A DNA stretch of 64,000 nucleotides from positions 20,263,480 to 20,327,479 of the forward strand of contig NW_022145606.1 in assembly GCF_000002235.5 (NCBI RefSeq). Direction: 5' to 3'. Positions 1 through 11,198 of the stretch are shown in pieces. The notes under the pieces are model-generated. The model was not told the DNA's origin. It ran no database searches and worked only from the letters and a program-made list of their open reading frames with translations. Numbering within the stretch: the first letter of the stretch is position 1; each line of letters opens with the position of its first letter. Source of the stretch: Strongylocentrotus purpuratus (lineage: Eukaryota; Echinodermata; Echinoidea; Camarodonta; Strongylocentrotidae). The position numbers and the translations under genes were made by a program.

Positions 1-378
1 GAGTTTGCTAGAAGATGATTATAACAAAGGCAATGTGTGAATGTGTGCCCTGTCAGTTCAGTTTTGGAACATTTGATAAGACATTAATCAGTTTGACATA
101 ACCACATTAAGGGGAAATTGCAGTTGATATTGTGTTGTTAAGTCATCATTAAAGTTTCCGTTGGTTATGAACATATTTTAATGTCTATAAACAATTTTCT
201 TTATGCTTCAAACGTGTCTTCTAAATTTAAATGGTTATCTTTGTCAGTTTCATGAGAGATATCAAAATTAGAGGTAATCGGAAGGAAAATTAGATGAAGA
301 AAAGGTTTAAAGTGATGGGTTTGTTACAATATTTTAAGAGGGGTAGGGGCATTGACCGGGATAGTGGGTAATAGTTGA

Positions 379-533
379 CAGGAGAGAGGGTGATAGTAGG
401 GAACATGAGAGAGAGAGAGGAGGAGGAGGAGAGAAGTGAGTATTAGAGAGAGAGAGAGAGAGAGAGAGACCGAGACAGAGAGACAGAGATAGAAAGAGAG
501 ACAGAGGTGGTAAGGAAGAGAGAGACACGGAAA
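379..533. repeat. Purine-rich (GA)n tract, unit A
   Basis: Almost pure A/G on the plus strand with uninterrupted AG dinucleotide runs near 447-468. The homologous tract recurs at 21120-21440, 31256-31405 and, more weakly, 56270-56400. Reverse-strand open frames here are low-complexity Ser/Leu and are not genes. Confidence 0.85.
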
Positions 534-728
534 CCTTCTTGCTATAACGAATCATGAGAAATACATTCATGAACATTTTTTTCTGAATGGCATGTTCCCT
601 AAGTCCATGTTGCGCCCCCCCCCCCTCATTTCACTGGTACTCCCTCATTGGCTGGATCCATGCTACAACATTGTACCTATCTTTAAATGTTCTCATTATG
701 ATTATCTATAATCATTTCTCTTAACTCC

Positions 729-1145
729 CCCGTCCCTTCTGTCTCTCTCAGATACAAACACTCATTTTCCTCCCTTCTCTCTTTCCTTCATTATCCCCTC
801 TCTTGTCTGTTTTGTCCTCTCTTTCTCTCTCTTTCCCATTCCCTCTTTGTCTCGCTATCCTCTTTTCTCACTCTTACCTTCTCTCTTTCCTTCATTATCC
901 CCTCTCTTGTCTGTTTTGTCCTCTCTTTCTCTCTCTTTTCCACTCCCTCTTTCTGTCGCTATCCCATTTTTTCACTCTTACCTCCTTTCTTTCCGTCTTT
1001 GTCTCCCCTCTCTATTTACTTCTTCATCCCCGATTTACCTTATCCTTTCACCCTTTATTTCCATATTTCACACTATCTACATCTTTTATTTCTGCCTTAT
1101 CGTCTCTCTTACTATTTCCCTCCTCCTCCCCTACTTAATTACACT
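729..1145. repeat. Pyrimidine-rich tract with a 104-bp internal duplication
   Basis: A C/T-rich stretch in which the block beginning at 787 recurs at 891 (offset 104 bp) with few changes. The homologous tract of unit B (21640-21920) has a single block, so the duplication is specific to unit A or was lost in B. Overlapping frames give only Ser/Leu/Pro/Phe low-complexity peptides. From 1146 to 2830 I see no gene; most of it is shared with 21930-23060. Confidence 0.8.
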
Positions 1146-2833
1146 GTTTTCCTCAACCCACCCCCTCTCAATTATATTTTTTGCACAAAAAAAGAGTGAA
1201 AGTTTCAGATTATGTTATGCATATTTGATATATTCCAATGTTTATACAGAATACTTTCATAATACATATGTTTATACATGATCATGCTGCAAAACATTAC
1301 ACTTTGTCTCGCACCACAACAGTGTATGAAGCACTATCGATTATACAGAAATGTACTGCTACTTTCAATAAAGTATTGTCTGCAAAATCAGGGGGCGGCC
1401 CCGATATTGTATTAATTGCAGGAGGGGTTCAATTCCTCCAAAATCTACGGGGAAAAATGTAAGAACAAACTATATGGCAAATATAGGGGATCATTCATCC
1501 AAAACTTTATGATTTATATGAAGCATACAAAAATGGCACACAAAAAAAGGAGAGTTCCAGCGCCTAGTTTGCCCCCTGGAACCACCCCTGCAGATTGTGC
1601 CAGGAACACATATTGCTCCTCTTCCCATGAATATTCATGAGGGAAACGCTGCTTCAACTTACATAAATATATTATGTACTTTTCATACATTCTCCATATT
1701 CATTAAGAAATATGTTCATGTGTTTCAAACAAGCTGTTTTGCATATCGATTTTACAATAACTCATGAAAGAAAGAGATCATATTATAAGGTTACATGTAT
1801 GCAATATTTTGCATCAGTTTGAAATAGATTTAATTCAAAATTTGGTATTAAGTTTGAATTTCCCTTTAGATTCAACCACATCTAAACAAGCCTTAAAGGC
1901 ACACTGTCCTACTTGTAGCTACTTGCTCCCTCTATATAGAAAACTTCCCCAATCGGTGCCTGCTGAAGTAGTAAAGCCTACCTTTAAGAGATAAAATAAT
2001 TGGACAAGCTTATGTGTAATGCTTTCAACATAATGTTCCAGGAGTTTCATTTTTGACAGACATGGCGCATTATAAATGTTCACTATTATTATTATTGCTG
2101 CATGAGATTATATCTTGTTTGTTATTTTCTCTGTTGTTTATTTCTGGTGCGCGGTATACAATAACAAAATAAACATGCAATACCATTTAAATAATTACAC
2201 CGTTTTGTTATTTATCAGGAGACAATTCATATTACACAGTCATAAAAATAGATGTAGCATAGAGTATTCGGCCGTGATCTGGCAAAACAACGTATGTCTG
2301 TTTCGGTACTTCCGAGATATCAAAGATTTTGAATTTTACAGTTAAAAGTGTTTTCATTTCTCTCAAGTTGAATAATTTTGTTTAATATATTGTCTACATG
2401 TACCGGATAATATTCTTTTACTATGTAGGGTAAAATTGTTCAATAAAACACTTTCTTTTTCAATCTATCAATGATTTTGTAGAGATACGTTGTTTTGCCA
2501 GAACACGACTTTATTAACGTATGACGTCATAATATTTAAATTGTCAATGTCGCAGGTTCCAATCGCCCCCCCCCCCCCCCACTCCGTGAACGGAGGATAC
2601 TTAGTCCAGAATCTGGCCTATTTAATTTTGATCTCCACCATGCACGCTAACGCTACCTCTCCCTACTTACTTGCTACCAGCCGATGATGGCGTGATAGAG
2701 GGGTGTTTTCAAACGGAGGGAACATGCATATGCGTACCCTAAAAACCACTGAATGTGGGGGGGGGGGCGGGGTTCCAATCAAAGCTGTGCTTAACAATGG
2801 TGTCACCGTGTGGTGATCACGCCTACGTCAGGC

Positions 2834-3549
2834 CAGGGAGGTGAAAGAAAAGGAGGCGAAACTCTTGTAAACGCATTCTTGAGTTCTAAAGCGTAACAAT
2901 GGGATGTGTAACATTCCACTTGGCTTTGAAGTTCCATGCTCCGAACCGCGCTTCCACTGCGGGGACTTTCGGAAGCCAGGCACCAGTTTTACATTTATTA
3001 CAAAATATTAAATTACCGGCAAAATTTTAGTGTAAATCAAAAACTTTATATGGGGATTTTATTGGGAATAGTGCATCAAACAAATTTTCAAATTTAAAAC
3101 TCCGTCCTTCCTTTAATTTGTGTGCCAGAGTTGGTAAAAGAAAAATTACATCCTGTCAAAAACTCAATATTTTAGGATGATGCGCTAATTTGTGCATGCT
3201 TTAATGTCCCGTTATTTGATCCATGGTTTACAATCTTCAATAACATTAAGTTTGCTAATGCGTGTTTTCGCGTGTTTTTTGTATTTTTCAAGTTTAAAAA
3301 AGGATGAAAGTGTTCGCTTGTTCTACTCTTTACACATTCAACAATGGATGAGAAATCATTGGAAGGGACAGCGAACAGTTGCAGTGATACCATTTTTTGA
3401 TGTAGGAATTCTAACTCCTGAAATGTCATGCGCTCTTTTATCTCACCACCTGGTCAACAGTTGCAGATTAGCGCATAACTTTTCGGCGGCTTGGAGCATG
3501 GGGTCAAAGGAGAGCGGCTTGATTCCAGTCCTTCTCTATCACGTCCCTG
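2834..3549. mobile_element. Non-autonomous hAT-like element (716 bp)
   Basis: The ends are inverted: CAGGGAGGTGAAAGA at the left and the complement of CAGGGACGTGATAGA at the right. The element is flanked by GTCAGGC at 2827-2833 and 3550-3556. Unit B has the uninterrupted site near 23075 (reading GTCAAGC), so the duplication and boundaries are supported by an empty site. CAGGG ends with a 7-8 bp target duplication fit the hAT superfamily. No transposase frame is present; open frames inside are short and unrecognisable. Confidence 0.75.
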
Positions 3550-4217
3550 GTCAGGCACTGCCCTGCTCCAGTGCGTTGCTTGAATGATTTCACAGTGAAC
3601 CTCATACGCATGCTTTGTTGTTAAGAACTAGTACCCTGGATTAAGAGCAAATATGACATTAGCGCTTTGGTACTATATGCTGAGTACTATTGAAAACCTG
3701 GAACCTGAAACCTGAAGCTAGAATATGTAAAGGCACTCTCAATCGTTAAGCAGAATGTAAGTATTGGTATTGATATATCTAAATGATTTCAAAATCAAAT
3801 ACTCTAGGAACACTTGTGCAAGAGATGAACACAACTGTAGCGAAAAAGAGAGAAAGATTGATTTTAAGCCAAATCATACAGATACTGTACATAAAAATAT
3901 TATGTATACTTCAACTGATCTGCTACTTTTGTTCCACAGTAAAGGCCTTGCATTAGCAAAAGTTCTCTCTTCTCACGTTGACTTCAACATGGAAGAACAC
4001 GTTATCTAGAGTTGATGGAGTTTCATGATCTTTCTTACCCTTATGGAAATATTTATCTAATCAATTAATCCTTCGACATTGGATAGAATGGCAATACAAA
4101 GTCTTGTGACCGAAATATACCTCTGAAGAAATTTGTCTAATTTGTCTGCATTGTATATAACTCTTCCTAGCAAAATAAAAAGATTTGTTTCAAGGGAGGT
4201 CGGCATAATCATACTTC

Positions 4218-4237
4218 TCCCCCCCCCCCCCCCCCCA
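4218..4237. repeat. Poly(C) tract
   Basis: A C homopolymer of nearly 20 nt, matched by a poly(C) tract at the homologous place in unit B (about 23786-23801). Similar C or G runs of 10 or more occur at about 615, 2567, 2757, 5052, 6665, 7717, 16318, 28206, 36408, 37112, 53363, 53760 and 56680. Confidence 0.8.
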
Positions 4238-5159
4238 CTACACGTCCACGAACCCCTGTAACGCTTCTATAGCCATAACAAGGAACGTGAATGCATTCAT
4301 CCTATGCTAGACTGCTATGATTCATATTCATATTAATCTATTCACAAAGACCAACGGAGCACATCCTTTTTCAACGCTCCTACATTGTGAGTTTGGGGGA
4401 GGAATTCGTTTGCAAATTTGTACCTAGTGAGCATCAGTTTGACGTGGGATGGTATACAAATAGACGCCATCTTGATTGGCACCAGATACACATGTTACAC
4501 GAGGTTGGATGCATTGTGCTTCTTCAAACAGTTTCAATCATAAAAAAAGCATCTAGATAATCAGCTTTCTGTCTGACTTCACATTACGAAGATTTGAATT
4601 GCAACATACCGGTATTAAGGTGAGCTTAACGTTATATGTAGGTCATTTTGCTGTGAAAAAGTTCGGTTTCATACAAGGAAGTGGATGAAAAATACGTAAC
4701 TATGCGATAAAAGGAGAAACAGAGGTATTTATGCGGGATGGGGTATGTTTATCTTATCTGGAGGAAGAAATATGAGAATACAAAGTTAAATTTATGGGAT
4801 AGCAACCTGTCTTTTTTGTTCATTTGCTTTACTTTTCACAAAATTGATAAATCAGGATGATTCCTGGCAACGAAATGACTGAATACATTGTTTTCTCGCT
4901 TTTTCACAATATTTAACAAATCTAGATGATACATTTGTGGGTGTGAGGCTTTTACCACCAAAATATGTCTATTTGTACAAGAATTGGAAAACAATAATCT
5001 GATGCATTTTGGATAATGGTGACGTGAAACAAAGAAACAGAGCCGCTTGGAGGGGGGGGGGGGGATTAGATGGAAACGGAGTTTCAAGTTGCGGGTTCGT
5101 CACAATATGTTTAAGAGGGAATATGGGTATTGCAAGGAATAGTGTGAAAGGAAGCGATA

Positions 5160-5330
5160 ACAAGGGAGTGGGAGGGAGAGAGGAAGACAGAGAGGGAGAA
5201 AGAAAGTGGGGAAGAAAGAAATTGATATAGAAAAAGAAAGAGAGAGAAGGGGAGAGAGGGAGAGAGAAAGTTGGGAAGAAAGGAATCGACAGTAAAAGAG
5301 AGAGAAGGAGAGAGAGAGAGCAGGAAGAGA
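5160..5330. repeat. Purine-rich tract, homologous to 57540-57720
   Basis: GA-rich sequence containing AGAGAG and GGGAGAGA motifs. Its counterpart in unit D at 57540-57720 sits in the same flanking sequence. Antisense open frames over it are Ser/Leu/Phe low complexity. The rest of 3557-5640 shows no gene; it is duplicated DNA shared with units B and D. Confidence 0.8.
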
Positions 5331-5650
5331 CAACTAATGACAGATAATTTTAATGATTTTAAATGTTTGCACTTTATAGCATTGGTCCAGCCAATGAGGG
5401 GGCATCGGTGAAATAGGGGGTGAAAAAGAGAGGGGAGGATACGCAACATGCACTTTAATAGGGTACATGCCATAAAGTTAAATGTCCATGCATGTAATTC
5501 TCAAATATTATTGCAGTCAGAATCTTGAAATGAGTTGAATATCACATACTCAAGGACCATCATTCTTGCAGGAGATGAAATAACATACAAACACTACACA
5601 AGACTATAGTGGAAGAAAGAGAAAGAATGATTTAAAACAAACAGATACTA

Positions 5651-6358
5651 GTCTTGTTCAGACGGAGGCAAGTTACCCTGGGGTAAAGGTCGTGTTAAGA
5701 GCTAGTCAGGGTAAATTTGGTGAAGTAGGTGTAAAGGTCGGAGTAGTGAACGTCCGGACGATGGTCGTGTTAGCTACGCCTACCTTTACCCCGACCTATT
5801 TACTCCTGGAAAAATCCACGACCATAGGGTAGCGTAAGTTGTCCGTATGGATGCTCTCACTTACACCCGGAAGTATCTGTGACTTTTAACGAGCCATCTA
5901 TACACAGAATTTGGCCAACTTGGTTTAACTGGGCCACAACGTGGAGTATATTCTTTTGTTTTGTGCTTGCCCAACAAAACAGTAGTCGCCATATTGGCCA
6001 GATTTCACGAATAAGGTTTGTCGATAATCCTAGGTTTATGTGCGTCATATGACGCGTTTCGGACCAAGGTTTGTCTGAACCTTGGTCTGAAACGCATCGA
6101 AACGCGTCATATGACGCACATAAACCTTGGTTTGTCTACAAATCTCCTTTGTGAATTGGGGCCATTGTGTCCAACTCAAACCAGGTTGGCCAAACTCTGT
6201 GCATAGATGGCTCTGAGTAAGGTCGTGTTAACTAAATCGTGGCAAGCTAGTATAGTAAGAGCATGTGGACAACTTATGGTGTAAGTGAAATATACATGAA
6301 AATGTCCTGATGCAGGGATTAGCTTACGCCGAATAGCAAAACCCCGTCTGAACAAGAC
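5651..6358. mobile_element. MITE-like element with 15-bp inverted ends, containing a nested MITE
   Basis: GTCTTGTTCAGACGG at 5651-5665 is exactly inverted at 6344-6358. CTA flanks both sides (5648-5650 and 6359-6361), so a 3-bp target duplication is plausible. Internal inverted arms (5891-5926 with 6178-6213) give nested foldback structure. Unit B reads straight through at this point (about 23440), an empty site. Unit D carries a diverged copy (from 58053) that has lost its right end and has itself been hit twice. No transposase is seen. A 3-bp target would suit a PIF/Harbinger-type element, but that is inference. Confidence 0.7.
5995..6164. mobile_element. Palindromic MITE, family with TIR GGCCCGAATTCACAAAGGAG (diverged copy)
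   Basis: The two halves fold on each other around 6065-6085: CGTCATATGACGC appears on both sides and AGGTTTGTC is mirrored. The ends are related to those of the copies at 13171 and 34926. It lies inside the element at 5651-6358, so it is the younger of the two insertions there. Confidence 0.75.
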
Positions 6359-6906
6359 CTATGTAGTTTAGAGTATTATTTATACTTCAACTGATCTGCT
6401 ACATTATTTTGCTCCACAGCTAACGCCTTGCATTAGCCAAGATTCTCTCCACTCACTTTGTCTTTAGCATTGAAAGAACACGTAATCCAAAGCTTTTAGA
6501 GATTCGTAATCTGTCTTCTCCTGATGCAAACATTGATATAATGACTTTATTGCTTCTACCTAGGATAGAACAGTGGTACAAACTCATGTGACCGAGATAT
6601 AACTTGTAAAAGAACTGTTTCTAACTACAGCTGGTTATTTCCATTTAGGGGTTAGGATAAGCAGCCCCCCCCCCCTGAAACGATTCAATGGATTTAGATC
6701 ACAAGGAATGTCAATGCATTCATTTATATTCATGATAAATATTTCACCGATAGAGCAACGGAGCACATCTTTTGTCAACACTCGTTAATTGTGTGTTTTG
6801 GGGACAATTACTCTGTTTTTCTACTTGACATATGCATGCACTGTATGCATGCATGAGTGAAAAATGGCCATGAATGTGTGTGCAAATTTGGGCCAAGTTA
6901 GCATCA

Positions 6907-7111
6907 TAGACGCTGTTTGTAAGTGTCGGCTTGCATGGTGACGTAGATATACAGTAGGCTTGCGGGTGCACCATGTGTGAGAGAGAGAGAGGATTGAAGA
7001 GTCCTACAAAGGACTCTGACTCGGTAATCTTTTTTGGGGTGTGTAGTCCTGAAAAAGACTGTTTCAATCCTCTCTCTCTCTCACATGGTGCACCCGCAAG
7101 CTTACTTTATA
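6907..7111. mobile_element. 205-bp insertion with perfect-looking hairpin and 12-bp flanking duplication
   Basis: AAGTTAGCATCA occurs at 6895-6906 and again at 7112-7123. Unit D at about 60330 has the sequence only once, so this is an insertion with a 12-bp duplication. Inside, 6955-7000 and 7060-7105 form an inverted repeat (GCTTGCGGGTGCACCATGTG is mirrored), with a smaller hairpin GAGTCC/GGACTC in the loop. The hairpin does not reach the ends. The family is not recognised; a long target duplication could also point to a retroposed copy. Confidence 0.6.
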
Positions 7112-7439
7112 AAGTTAGCATCAGTTTGACGTTGGATGACATACAACTAGAGGCCATCTTGATTTGCACTTAATACAAATATTACGATGAATACAGGTTG
7201 GAGGAATTTTATATCAGCTTTCTTTCTGACCTCATATTAGGTTAAAATCGCAACATACTGGTATTTAAAGTGAGCTGTAAATTGAATGTATATAATTTTT
7301 GCTTTGAACAAAGCTGGTTTCATAATAAAGAAGGGGATGACAAATATGTAAAATTGTAATAATGCAATAAAAAGAGAAAAAGGTGTATGCATATGAGATG
7401 GGGTATGTATGTCTTATTTGAAAGTAGAAAGATGAGAAT

Positions 7440-9505
7440 TCAATTCAAAAGACTTTATTTCCATTAAAAAACATACAAATATATACATGTGATAAAGTAC
7501 AGACAGTTTAAAATATACAAATCATGAGCATTATGTTGAATTAATTTAAACAAACTGTGAACATGAGTAGAAGGAAAAGGGAGCACCTGTAGGAAGCTTA
7601 TGTTAGCTTGTTGATTCAGGCGTCCAAATGAATAAAATAATTACACAGATATAATAACATAATAATGAGTATTGCGCATGTATTTGTTCTACCCCTCCTT
7701 CCCTCCCCACCCCATCCCCCCCCCCCCCCACCACCTCCCCACTCCCCCTTCTTTCTCTCTTATGGTAATTTACAAATTGTATTTTATTTTAAAAAAGGTA
7801 TTAAACTAAAACAAATTATAGGGATAATAGATATATTTTAAGATTTTTCTTGAATGAGTTTAAGTAAACATATTGAGTGAGAGAGGATGGAAGAGAAATC
7901 CATACTGTGGGCCCTGTATACCTTACCGATTGTTTCATATACTGTTTATCAATATTCCAAATGTGTAACTTTAGACTATTTCGAGTATTATATTTATGAA
8001 TTTTAGAGTTAGTTTGGAACATAGTGACAAAAGATGATGGTGCATTACCTTTAATACATTTGAATACAATCACAGCATTTTGATATTTATTTAGGCTATA
8101 AATATTGAGGGTATTTAACTGTTTAAATAAGATTGAGAATGGGCCAAATAATGAGAGTTTGTACAATATCGTAGACAACGCTTCTGAAGTAAAAATAAGT
8201 GTTTCAACTTAGAAGGACTTGTATTTGCCCGCACGATGTTACCATATGACAAATAAGAGAGAATGAGTGAATTATAAATCATAAACAATACATTTCCTGG
8301 TAAATAATATTTCAGCTTTGACAATAATCCTGTAGTTTTACTAACCTATGTAGAGATCATGGCAATATGGGATTTCCATGACAATGTTTCATCTATGAGA
8401 ATACCTAAAAATTGAATATTTGAGACTTTTTCAATAATTGTTTGATCAATATATAATGGTGGAACTTGATTTTTCAATTCTCTTTTGTTGCACTGAGCTG
8501 TTCTAAAAAGAATACATTTGGTTTTGTCTAAATTAAGCGATAGTTTATTTACCTTTAACCACAGAGATACATTCTTCATGTGTTCATTAAACTGGTCTAT
8601 CAGTGAGTATAAGTTATTATGGCTTAAGAACAAAGAAGTGTCATCAGCAAACTGTACAAATTTTAAGGAATGAGAAAAGTTGCATATGTCATTTATACAT
8701 AAAATGAAAAATAGGGGCCCTAAATTTGACCCTTGAGGAATTTAAGATTTAATCAGTAATTTGGTAGAACTGTATACATTATATTCAGTAAATTGGTACC
8801 TTTGTGAAAAATAAGTCTTAATCCAATTCAACGCAATACCTCTGATACTATAATTAACTAATTTCTTAAAGAGAATGGAAAAATCAATGGTATCAAACGC
8901 TTTACTCAGGTCCATAAAGACACCAAATATAAACTATTTTGAATACAAGGCATTAACAATGATATCATGAACAGATATTAAAGCATGGTCAGTAGAATAA
9001 TGGGTTCGAAATCCAAATTGATTATCATGTAATATATGGTGTTTAGATTAAAACCATAAGCTAAAGGTTTTGTAATAACATATCTGACATACTTAACAAT
9101 ATCTGGACTAATATCATCCCATCCACACGACTTTCCATTTTTAAATGAGTACATTATTTTCGAAATTTCGTCTTCATTAATAGGTTTCAGAAATAAACTT
9201 TCCTTTATCAGAGGTATCATACAAGAGGAGAAATTTAAATCTTTACAAGTAGTTGCATCAATGGAAGAAGCTACTTTTGGTCCAATATTGTTAAAATAAT
9301 CGTTAAAAACACTGGATATCAATTGCAGATCATTTAGTGTTCTTCCTTCGTGTATAAAGTGTTATGGTACGATGGGTTTTCGTTTTTTAAATATACTACT
9401 AATCAATCGCCATGTTTTCTTGAGGTCAGTTCTACAATCATTAAACCTTTGATAAAAATACATTTTGTTTGCCTTTCTCAATTCAGATGACACAATTAAA
9501 ATTAT
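7440..9505 (-). mobile_element. CR1/Daphne-like LINE fragment, 5' truncated and decayed
   Basis: On the minus strand the reverse-transcriptase core is readable in order. A KNGKSCGWDDISPD block lies at about 9160-9110, motif A as MDLSKAFDTID (about 8910-8880), motif B as IPQGSNLGPL (about 8745-8715), motif C as FADDTSLF (about 8660-8635), then LDKTKCILFR, FLGILIDETLSWK and a C-terminal TGPTVWISLP block near 7910. The frame changes several times and stops occur, so it is dead. The 3' end (low coordinates) finishes AATAAAGTCTTTT followed by two TTGAA units, a microsatellite tail typical of CR1/L2-type elements. Unit D lacks the insertion (near 60625). Confidence 0.85.
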
Positions 9506-10920
9506 GAATCCACTTTCAAGAAAGCTTTCAGAAATATAAAGTCCTACAACATGAACAGAAATGTTAATAATATCTCACACTGTATGTCTTTTTTTCGTTC
9601 TTCTTTTTTCTATCTCTCACTGGTCGAAACGCGTCATGATTCGGGCAGTATGGCACCCGAATATAACCTTATTTATTGTATTTCTATATCGAAATTAAAT
9701 GTATGCCACAACAACATTTTCTTTTTGTACCACTCGTGGATTTAATTATCGAAAAAATGATAAATCATATTGATTCCTGGCAAAGGAGATGACTAAAGAC
9801 AATGTTTTACTCGATTGCTCGCAATATTGGGGACCCGGGCAATATCTTTTCAGACGAGAGACCATATTTACAATGGAAAACACATTAAAAAGGGATGAAC
9901 ATTATTAGCTAACGTACTGCATAAAGGATAACAATATTTACTTTGAAGTTAAAATTAACCTCATGGGATAAGACTAGATGATACTTGGTTGTTTCCATTA
10001 ATACAATTATAATTGTTCAAAACCAAGAATGAGAAATGGTTTAAACATCACAATACTAACAGTGCCGTTACTCTTTTTCTATGAATTTTTTTATTCTCAT
10101 ATATTCCCTAAACATTAAACAATATAATACTTTTATGTGAGTATCATAATTTAATCAAACAATTTATGGTTATATTGACGGAATGGTTTCAATATATTTT
10201 AATGTAACACTACATTGTATGATGTGTTGGAGTATGAGGTTGTTAATGCTAACTATAAAATGCGCCGTAACATTGGTTTAAAAACAGAAAGTAAGGGGTA
10301 AATCTGATCCAATCCAAAAGGTTTTTCATTTTATTACACCTTTTTCGTGAAGTTATAACATACATCCCCCTTATATTATGGTTCGGCCACTTGATAATAT
10401 CACTTTTCAAGACCACTGCCATTAAAGCGTGCATACGATCCTAAACATATGTAAAGAACAAGATCAACATGTCAATGTTGCTTTCAATCATTAATTCTGC
10501 AATTGTAATAATACAAATCATATTACTAAATTGTGAAGTCCATTTTGTCTTATCAATAGAAAGCCTTTCAAAAATACAAATGTTTTGGGCAATGCATGTA
10601 TAATATAGGTCACGACCACTTTAATACTGACACAATATATATATTTTAATTATTTTGTTATTTGCTCTCAGTGCATATTTGTTTTTTCAATATATACATA
10701 GGTTATCTGTTGATTTTGCAGATGCGCATCGGCAATGTTCAAAATCATACAAGTGTTTGAATAAATGAATGCAAAAATAGTAAATGACCTTTGTATATCA
10801 ATTGCAAAGCAATTTCACTGAAGGAAATACATTGGCATTCATCAACATTCTTTGTTTACATTTTCATGAGGACATATTATTTAAATAATGAAAGTCATTT
10901 TACTAAACATATTTTATTCT

Positions 10921-11180
10921 CTTCTTTTCACTTTGTCTTTCCCTTCTTCCTTCTTCTTCAATCCCCTCTTTCAATCTCTTTCTCTTTCACTTTTTCACAT
11001 TCTCTTCCTCTCCCTCCGTGCCTCCCCCATCCCTCCTGACGTTCCCTCATTCTTTCTCCCTTCCTTTCCTCCCTGTATATCCCTTCCCCGTTCATCCAAC
11101 CCATACTTTCCCCTCCCCCCCCTCCCTCTCTCTCTCTCTCTCGCTCTATGTTTCTCTCATCATAATTGTTCTTTCTACAG
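10921..11180 (+). promoter_or_regulatory. Long polypyrimidine tract and 3' splice acceptor before TRIM-like copy 1
   Basis: About 240 nt of C/T-rich DNA end in TTTCTACAG at 11172-11180, followed 18 nt later by the ATG. In copies 2-4 an earlier AG (CATCAG, CTTCAG, CAACAG) is present; in copy 1 that site reads CATCAT, leaving the downstream AG as the only good acceptor. I infer an intron ending here with the 5' UTR exon outside what I can identify. 9506-10920 shows no gene and is shared with 60630-61990. Confidence 0.65.
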
Positions 11181-11198
11181 GTCAATACTCTGATCAGG

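Noticed and set aside
334-1281. Ser/Leu-rich frames over the purine and pyrimidine tracts, and their counterparts at 21607-22067, 31081-31537, 5100-5473 and 57491-57862
   Set aside because: Low-complexity translation of GA/CT repeats; not conserved between units as protein.
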